Shown here piece after piece: positions 14,516 through 19,713 of a stretch of 19,713 bases of DNA. Position 1 is the stretch's first letter. Each line of letters begins with the position of its first letter. The stretch lies in NCBI GenBank assembly GCA_019416395.1, contig DXXH01000003.1:40323-60035 (forward strand), in the 5' to 3' direction. The DNA comes from Clostridiales bacterium (lineage in GTDB: Bacteria; Bacillota; Clostridia; Oscillospirales; Acutalibacteraceae). Under the pieces are notes generated by a model, which was not told the origin of the DNA, did not search any database, and saw nothing but the letters and a program-made list of their open reading frames with translations. The translations under genes and the position numbers were made by a program.

Positions 14516-15595
14516 ATGATTTTATTGCCGGCTATTGATTTGCATGAAGGAAAATGCGTCCGATTATTTCGGGGCGACTATGATACCGCAGAAGTTGTGG
14601 CGCAAGACGCGCTGGCCACAGCCAAGCATTTTCAGGAACAGGGGGCACGCTGGCTCCACATGGTGGACTTGGACGGCGCCAAGGAAGGAAAGCCCCTCAA
14701 TTCCCAGCTGATTTGCCAGGTTGTGGAAAATACGGAACTCCATGTTGAGGTGGGCGGCGGTATCCGGGATATGGATACGGTAGAGCACTACTTGAATCAG
14801 GGCGTAAGCCGTGTGATTCTAGGTTCTGCAGCGTTGCGTGACCCTGAATTTGTCCGGGAAGCAGTGCGCCTTCACGGAAAGCATATTGCCGTGGGCATTG
14901 ACGCGCTGGACGGGAAAGTAGCGGCGGAAGGCTGGTTGGAGCAGAGCCAGGTGGATTATCTGGAATTTGCGAAAGAAATGGAAGCATTGGGCGTGCAGTA
15001 TTTGATCTGTACGGATATTCATCAGGATGGCACGATGAATGGCCCCAATCTTACCATGCTGGATAAGCTGAACCAGGCGGTACATTGCCACATTATCGCC
15101 AGCGGGGGTGTGGCCAGTCTGCTGGATATTGTAAACCTGTACGATTTGGGACTGTATGGAGCCATTGCTGGAAAATCCCTGTATACAGGGGCGCTGGAAT
15201 TGCGTGCGGCGCTGGTAGCCTGCCATAAGATTTCCGGAAAGACCGGTGGGGACATGCCGGAAGATGAGCTGGATCTGTATTTTTCAAAATCCGATCTGAT
15301 CCCCGCCATCATTCAGGACGATGACACAGAGGAAGTGCTGATGCTGGCCTATATGAACCGGGAAGCTTTCCGACGGTCGTTGAAGACAGGGTATACCTGG
15401 TTTTATAGCCGCAGCCGGAAGACCCTTTGGAATAAGGGGGAAACTTCCGGACATACCCAGAAAATTGTCAGTATTTATTCCGATTGTGATGACGATACTC
15501 TGTTGCTGCGGGTAAAACAGAAAGGTGCTGCCTGTCATACAGGAAGTCACAGCTGTTTCTTCAAAAAGCTTCAAGGGGAAGAGGAAAAGCAGTGA
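14516..15595 (+). CDS. hisA-hisI: Fused HisA (ProFAR isomerase) - HisI (phosphoribosyl-AMP cyclohydrolase)
   Basis: A single 359-residue reading frame carries two enzymes. Residues 1 to about 238 are HisA, the (beta-alpha)8 isomerase acting on ProFAR, with catalytic D8 (LLPAIDLHEG) and D129 (GIDALDG), and the phosphate-binding ends VEVGGGIR and ASGGV. Residues from about 250 are HisI, the cyclohydrolase that opens phosphoribosyl-AMP: WFYSRSR, LWNKGETSGHTQ, and zinc cysteines C324, C340 and C347, spaced 16 and 7 apart as in known HisI. Both halves look complete. The start is ATG 14516 with AAGGGGAAGGAG upstream; a TTG at 14492 lies before that SD and is unlikely. hisF, which normally separates these genes, is absent. 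An in-frame ATG at 15254 could also start HisI alone. Confidence 0.96.
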   Translation: MILLPAIDLHEGKCVRLFRGDYDTAEVVAQDALATAKHFQEQGARWLHMVDLDGAKEGKPLNSQLICQVVENTELHVEVGGGIRDMDTVEHYLNQGVSRVILGSAALRDPEFVREAVRLHGKHIAVGIDALDGKVAAEGWLEQSQVDYLEFAKEMEALGVQYLICTDIHQDGTMNGPNLTMLDKLNQAVHCHIIASGGVASLLDIVNLYDLGLYGAIAGKSLYTGALELRAALVACHKISGKTGGDMPEDELDLYFSKSDLIPAIIQDDDTEEVLMLAYMNREAFRRSLKTGYTWFYSRSRKTLWNKGETSGHTQKIVSIYSDCDDDTLLLRVKQKGAACHTGSHSCFFKKLQGEEEKQ

Positions 15596-15682
15596 GCCGC
15601 TGGAAATAAGTGCCTTGACTTTTGGGCGTGGCAACGTTTACAGCGAAACATGCCGCTTAAATTCAGAAGGAGAAAACACATT

Positions 15683-16006
15683 ATGGATATTTTACACGAA
15701 CTGTATGAAACCGTAGAGAGCCGCCGCCAGGAGAAGCGGGAAGGTTCTTATACCTGTTATCTGTTTGAGAAGGGCCTGGACAAGATTTTGAAAAAATGCG
15801 GCGAGGAGTGCAGCGAGGTGATTATCGCCGCGAAAAATGGAAAGAAAGAAGATACGGTGGGAGAGCTTTCCGATTTGCTGTACCATCTCACCGTGTTGAT
15901 GGTCAACGAGGGAATTCCCTTTGAGGAAGTGGAAGCAGAACTTGCCCGCCGCCATAAGAAGGAAGGCAATTTGAAAACCTTCCATCAGGTGGATAAGAAC
16001 ACATGA
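15683..16006 (+). CDS. hisE: Phosphoribosyl-ATP pyrophosphatase
   Basis: Second enzyme of the pathway; it hydrolyses phosphoribosyl-ATP to phosphoribosyl-AMP and pyrophosphate. The 107-residue all-alpha protein shows the MazG-like metal motif pair KKCGEECSEVIIAAKN (ExxE) and ELSDLLYH (ExxD). AAGGAGA stands nine bases before ATG 15683; an in-frame ATG at 15650 lacks an SD and adds eleven basic residues. It is separate from HisI here, although HisI-HisE is the common fusion elsewhere. The 87-base spacer after the hisA-hisI gene holds nothing I recognise. The stop overlaps the start of the following methyltransferase by four bases. Confidence 0.96.
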   Translation: MDILHELYETVESRRQEKREGSYTCYLFEKGLDKILKKCGEECSEVIIAAKNGKKEDTVGELSDLLYHLTVLMVNEGIPFEEVEAELARRHKKEGNLKTFHQVDKNT

Positions 16007-16767
16007 ACCGGGAAAAACTGCTTGCCCAGTGGAAAGAGGCAGAAAACAAGGGCATGTCTGGGTGGGATTTTTCTTACCTTCAGGACCGCTATACTGTGGA
16101 GCCCCTTCCCTGGGATTACCGTGACCGGGTCAAAGAATTCCTGAAACCGGGAGTACGGTTGCTGGATATGGGGACCGGCGGGGGAGAATTGCTGTTGAGC
16201 CTTCGTCACCCTTATCAGCTTACCAGTGTCACCGAAGGCTGGGCGCCCAATTTGGAGCTTTGCCGGAAAAAGCTTTCCCCGTTGGGAATCACTGTGAAGG
16301 AATATGACAGCGAGAAGGGCATGCCTCTGCCGTTTGAGGACAACAGCTTTGATTTGGTGATCAACCGCCATGAAAGTTATGACCGGAAGGAAATCCGCCG
16401 CGTGTTAAAAAACGGGGGATTCTTTGTCACCCAGCAGGTGGGGGGCGAAAACAATCTGCCATTGGTCAAGCGCTTGTTTCCAGGGTACCCAGGAAGTTTT
16501 GTAGGATTTAATCTGGAAAACGAACTGCCTCAGTTCCGAGCGGAAGGGTTTCGGGTGATGGCCAGCCATCAGGCGTATCTTCAAGGCCGTTTTTTGGACG
16601 TGGGAGCTTTTTGCTTTCAGGCCAGTGTGTGCCCCTGGGAGTTCCCAGGGTTTTCTGTGGACCACTGCCAGGAGAAACTGTTTCAGTTTCAAAAACAGGT
16701 GGAAGAGCTGGGATTTTTACCCACCTTAGAGCACCGGTTTCTCATTGTGGCGAAAAACAGGAAATAG
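16003..16767 (+). CDS. Class I SAM-dependent methyltransferase, substrate unknown
   Basis: A 254-residue protein with a Rossmann-type methyltransferase core. Motif I is LLDMGTGGGE at residues 53-62, an acidic motif II region follows near VTEGWAPN, and MPLPFEDNSFDLVINRHESY resembles the motif IV region of small-molecule methyltransferases. A long C-terminal part (about residues 150-254) is less typical and may bind substrate. Its ATG overlaps the hisE stop (ATGA), so it is translated as the last gene of the his operon. The overlap suggests co-expression but not necessarily a role in histidine synthesis. A bidirectional terminator follows about 80 bases downstream. The methyl-transfer fold is clear; substrate and pathway are not visible. 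Confidence 0.85.
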   Translation: MNREKLLAQWKEAENKGMSGWDFSYLQDRYTVEPLPWDYRDRVKEFLKPGVRLLDMGTGGGELLLSLRHPYQLTSVTEGWAPNLELCRKKLSPLGITVKEYDSEKGMPLPFEDNSFDLVINRHESYDRKEIRRVLKNGGFFVTQQVGGENNLPLVKRLFPGYPGSFVGFNLENELPQFRAEGFRVMASHQAYLQGRFLDVGAFCFQASVCPWEFPGFSVDHCQEKLFQFQKQVEELGFLPTLEHRFLIVAKNRK

Positions 16768-16846
16768 GGTGGACAGATCCGAAATGCTCCACCGGAAAAA
16801 ACTGTCTGAGCTTTTGGGCTTGGCCCGCGTTTGTGAGCGTGAGATG

Positions 16847-16878
16847 AAAAAAAGAGACCTGAAAAGGTCTCTTTTTTT
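16847..16878. terminator. Bidirectional intrinsic terminator between convergent operons
   Basis: AGAGACCT (16853-16860) pairs perfectly with AGGTCTCT (16865-16872) over a GAAA tetraloop. It is flanked by an A-run (16847-16852) and a T-run (16873-16878), so it serves both the his operon on the plus strand and the glycosyltransferase gene on the minus strand. A smaller stem, GGTGGA (16768-16773) with TCCACC (16788-16793), precedes it directly after the methyltransferase stop. Confidence 0.93.
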
Positions 16879-16881
16879 GCG

Positions 16882-19113
16882 TTATTTTGCGATTCCCAAA
16901 AGGCGGGCAACAGCCTGAATGTTTTGCCGTTCCACGTCTTTGAGCTTTTGGGCTTTTTGGCAGAGCGCTTCCCGCTGGGAAAGCTGGCTTACCGCCTTTT
17001 GTACCGCGTCGTTCAAGACAGGTTCCGTCACATCGTCCAGATCAATGCAGGTGCCGGCTCCCAAATATTTTAGGAAAGACCCGATTTTAGGGTCATAGGA
17101 AATTCCCACCAGCGGGACTCCGCTTAAAGAAGAGAAAATCAAGCCGTGTAACCGCATGGACACAACCACGTCCATATGTCCCAAAAGGCCAATCAGCAAT
17201 TCCGGTTCCGCCCAGTCATCCAGAATGTGGTAAGGGGATTTCATGTACTGGGCCACTTTTTTGGCAGCAAGGGTGTCGTGAAAAATATTTAACGACAAAA
17301 ATACGGGAGTCATGCCGTATTCCCGATAGGCTTGGTCGGCGCAAGCGGCGATGGCTGCGGACTTGTCCTCAAATCCCTGCCAATTCCGCAGCATGAAACA
17401 AATATACGGTTTTCCGTCCTGTAGCCCATGCTTCTTTAAATAGCTTTCCACGTCCAACGGGGAAGAGGGGGGAAGTACCAAGGCGGGATCGGAACAGAGC
17501 AAGATTTCCGGGCGTTTCACTCCAAAGCTTTCCAATTCTTCCATGGAATCCTTTTCCCGCAGTGTGATGGTGTCCACTGAGCGGTCCAGTACTTTTTTCA
17601 CCAGCCGGATATTCTTTTTCCCTCGCACGGGGCCGATCCCACAGCCGTACATGTCCACCTTATTGCCCAGGAATTTTGCCAAGCGCAGGGTAAACAAATA
17701 GTACCACAGGCTGCGGCGGCTGGTAGCGTTTTGGATCAAAGTGCCGCCGCCATTGATATAAAGCACGGATTTCCGCATCGCCGCCATCATGCGGGGAATG
17801 TTGAAAGAATAAATGGAGTTGACCCGATAGCGCTTTTTGATGCTCTGGGTGTTTTTGGCAAGTACGGTAATGGGCATGGTATCGTCCAATTCTTGTACCG
17901 ACTGGATAATGGATTTCAAAATCGCGTCGTCACCAGCATTGCCGTGTCCGTAAGCGCCGCAGATGATGGTCCCGTCCCGGCGGCGGGCTTTTTGCCGGGC
18001 GTCCCGCTTCAAAATACTTTCATAGATTTCCAGCTGGTGTTCCACCATGCGGTCGATGGAAAATTCCCGAGAAGCCTTTTCATAGATGCGCTCTCCAAAG
18101 GCGTCCCGCAATTCTTTATCTCCAGCCAACGTCACCAAGTGCTGGGCCAGCTGCTGGGCGTTCCCAGGTTCAAAAATCAGGCCGTTTACCCCATCGTCAA
18201 TGAGTACCGGTACGCCGCCCACATGGGAAGCAATGGTGGCGCGGTGCATTCTGGTACCTTCCGTCAGGGAATAGGGGAAGGTTTCCGAAAGCGAAGTGAG
18301 CAGGTTGATGTCAATGGTGTTGTAGAAGGAGTTGATATCTCCCAGCCACCCGGCAAAACAAACACGGTGGGCGATTCCCAGTTCTTTAGCCATGGTTTCC
18401 AGTTTTTCACGATCTTCACCGTCACCGGCTATTAACAGCTTTAAATGGGGATTCTGTTCACAGGCGATTTTCATGGCCCGAAGCAGGGTGGGAATATCTT
18501 TCACAGGGGAAAGTCGGGCGGCGATACCGGCGATTACATCCTCTTCCTGCCAGTCCATGCCTACGCTTTTCAAGAATTCCTCTTTGGGAACCGTTTGAAT
18601 GGGGGTTTTAAAGTCAATGCCGTTGTAAATGGTATAGATCCGGTCCGCAGGAAATCCCCGCTCGATGAGAATGTCCGTCATGGGATCGGAAACGCCGATG
18701 TAAAAATTTACCCTGCGCAAAGCTACCATATTGGTAGTGCCGTAGGAAAGCCGTGCCACGGGCCGTCCCAGATAGTCCAGCCTGTAGTCGCTGTGGACGG
18801 TGGTGACCACCGGCGCTCCCAGGAATTTTTTGATCAGGTTGCCCATCAGGTTGCCCCGGGCACCGTGGCAGTGGATAATGTCCACCTTTTGGCCCCCTAA
18901 CCGGCGCTTCAATTCCCGCAAGCCTACCACCGGGTTGCCGGATTCGATCACCTCAATGGGAATTCCCATTTTTGCAGCGTCTTCAGAAAAATCGCCTTTG
19001 CGAAAGCAAAACAGCTGGGCGTCAATGGATTGGTTCAATTCTTTCAGCAAGTTGAGTACATGTGTTTTGGCGCCGCCGGTATCGCCGCCGCCAATCAAAT
19101 GGATCACGCGCAT
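16882..19113 (-). CDS. Fused GT4 glycosyltransferase - CsaB-like polysaccharide pyruvyl transferase
   Basis: A 743-residue protein with two modules. Residues 1 to about 368 form a GT-B, GT4-family glycosyltransferase: GGGDTGGAKTH at 8-18, AARLSPVKD near 198-206, IAGDGEDREKL, and the EX7E motif E277-E285. A basic linker (369-380) leads to residues 381-743, which resemble CsaB: GAYGHGNAGDDAIL (386-399), YINGGGTLI (452-460), GIGPV, and SMRLHGLIFSS (652-662) with GISYDPKIGSFL. CsaB enzymes put a pyruvate ketal on a secondary wall polymer, the ligand for SLH domains of surface proteins. The protein may therefore transfer a sugar and pyruvylate it, an inference. No signal peptide or membrane span is visible. 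The start ATG 19113 has GGAAGTG upstream. A 64-base gap separates it from the pseudouridine synthase gene. Confidence 0.88.
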   Translation of the reverse strand: MRVIHLIGGGDTGGAKTHVLNLLKELNQSIDAQLFCFRKGDFSEDAAKMGIPIEVIESGNPVVGLRELKRRLGGQKVDIIHCHGARGNLMGNLIKKFLGAPVVTTVHSDYRLDYLGRPVARLSYGTTNMVALRRVNFYIGVSDPMTDILIERGFPADRIYTIYNGIDFKTPIQTVPKEEFLKSVGMDWQEEDVIAGIAARLSPVKDIPTLLRAMKIACEQNPHLKLLIAGDGEDREKLETMAKELGIAHRVCFAGWLGDINSFYNTIDINLLTSLSETFPYSLTEGTRMHRATIASHVGGVPVLIDDGVNGLIFEPGNAQQLAQHLVTLAGDKELRDAFGERIYEKASREFSIDRMVEHQLEIYESILKRDARQKARRRDGTIICGAYGHGNAGDDAILKSIIQSVQELDDTMPITVLAKNTQSIKKRYRVNSIYSFNIPRMMAAMRKSVLYINGGGTLIQNATSRRSLWYYLFTLRLAKFLGNKVDMYGCGIGPVRGKKNIRLVKKVLDRSVDTITLREKDSMEELESFGVKRPEILLCSDPALVLPPSSPLDVESYLKKHGLQDGKPYICFMLRNWQGFEDKSAAIAACADQAYREYGMTPVFLSLNIFHDTLAAKKVAQYMKSPYHILDDWAEPELLIGLLGHMDVVVSMRLHGLIFSSLSGVPLVGISYDPKIGSFLKYLGAGTCIDLDDVTEPVLNDAVQKAVSQLSQREALCQKAQKLKDVERQNIQAVARLLGIAK

Positions 19114-19177
19114 GAAGTCACTTCCAAATTCTGCCCTTGGTAGGGCGTATTTTCAACAGTGTGGCAAAGTTTTAGAG

Positions 19178-19713
19178 TTAGGGCATAGCCTGGAATTCCG
19201 GAAGGAACCAAACGTCCCCGGCGGAAAATTCTTTTCCGTCAAGATAGGAAAGCCCTTCCGCGTCTGTTTGGAAATCGAACCGGAGTTTGTAGGAGTACAA
19301 CGCCTGATAGGGGAAACCGATTTCCTTATTTACAGTGTTTTTGCCGTATTTTCCATCGCCTGCCAAGGGATGGCCGATGGAAGCAAAGTGAGCTCGGATT
19401 TGGTGGGTGCGTCCGGTGAGCAGTTCCACTTCCACCAGGGAAAAATCCCGCTTTTCCTCTAATACCCGATAGCGGGTGCGAATGGTTTTAGCACCGTCTT
19501 TCGGTTTTTTGGAAATGTATACCCGGTTTTGGGATTCGTTCTTTTCCAGGTAACCGGTGAGCAGGTCTTCTTTTTTGTCCAGATGGCCGCACACGACGCA
19601 CAGGTAAAATTTGTGCATTTCCCGGTCCTTTACCTTTTGGTTCAAAACCCGCAGGGCTTCAGCGTTTTTCGCGGCCATGACAATGCCCCCGGGATTCCGG
19701 TCGATGCGGTTGA
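19178..19713 (-). CDS. RluA-family pseudouridine synthase (5' part outside window)
   Basis: C-terminal portion of a pseudouridine synthase that isomerises uridine in rRNA or tRNA. The frame runs to the right edge, so the N-terminus, including any S4 domain, is missing from view. The catalytic block reads NRIDRNPGGIVMAAKN at the edge, where the Asp of RIDR is the conserved nucleophile. An Asn replaces the His of the better-known HRLDR form, as in many Clostridial RluA-like proteins. The later motifs YRVLEEKRDFSLVEVELLTG and GRTHQIRAHFASIGHPLAGDGKYG are complete. An apparent start at 19678 is internal. The subclass (RluC, RluD or other) and target uridine cannot be decided from this fragment. 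It probably lies in one transcript with the glycosyltransferase fusion. Confidence 0.92.
   Translation of the reverse strand, partial: NRIDRNPGGIVMAAKNAEALRVLNQKVKDREMHKFYLCVVCGHLDKKEDLLTGYLEKNESQNRVYISKKPKDGAKTIRTRYRVLEEKRDFSLVEVELLTGRTHQIRAHFASIGHPLAGDGKYGKNTVNKEIGFPYQALYSYKLRFDFQTDAEGLSYLDGKEFSAGDVWFLPEFQAMP

Noticed and set aside
15615..15643. TTGACT in the spacer before hisE as a possible internal promoter
   Set aside because: At 17-base spacing the -10 position reads TTACAG, a poor match; nothing else supports a promoter there.
19127..19145. Small hairpin GCCCT/AGGGC between the two minus-strand genes
   Set aside because: Only five base pairs and no T-run on either strand; not a credible terminator. 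A weak TTGAAA/CAGAAT promoter-like pair nearby on the minus strand would start transcription at the SD and is not convincing.

Overview
The window is a chromosomal segment of a low-to-mid GC Gram-positive bacterium (Bacillota). The gene order, the Gram-positive replicative polymerase PolC and the HisZ-dependent short form of HisG point to class Clostridia. An Oscillospirales/Ruminococcaceae-like gut lineage is my guess from style and codon use, not a proven placement. I see no rRNA, tRNA, IS element, CRISPR array or phage gene. Almost every base is coding or a short spacer; no gene-free stretch exceeds about 115 bases.

Region 1 (1-9527, plus strand) is the classical envelope/isoprenoid/replication block: uppS (5' end probably cut by the window edge), cdsA, dxr, rseP, ispG and polC. 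Dxr and IspG are two steps of the MEP isoprenoid pathway that feeds UppS. UppS makes the undecaprenyl carrier for wall polymers, CdsA makes CDP-diacylglycerol for phospholipids, and RseP is the site-2 intramembrane protease. An intrinsic terminator lies between rseP and ispG. proS, often found before polC in relatives, is absent here.

Region 2 (9531-16767, plus strand) is a histidine operon with its own clear sigma-A-type promoter at 9531-9559. Its order is hisZ, hisG, hisD, hisC, hisB, a fused hisA-hisI gene, hisE, and a SAM-dependent methyltransferase whose start overlaps the hisE stop. Most junctions are tight or overlapping. The operon lacks hisH and hisF (imidazole glycerol phosphate synthase) and any histidinol-phosphatase. 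hisF is missing exactly where hisA and hisI have been joined into one reading frame. The promoter/leader carries nested inverted repeats around the predicted start of transcription, and a hairpin lies between a strong Shine-Dalgarno sequence and the hisZ start codon.

Region 3 (16882-19713, minus strand) converges on the his operon across a bidirectional terminator. It holds a 743-residue fusion of a GT4 glycosyltransferase with a CsaB-like polysaccharide pyruvyl transferase, then the 3' part of an RluA-family pseudouridine synthase that runs off the right edge.

The most unusual features are the HisA-HisI fusion with the loss of hisH and hisF, the GT4-CsaB fusion, and the architecture of the his promoter/leader. 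I found no convincing wholly new system.
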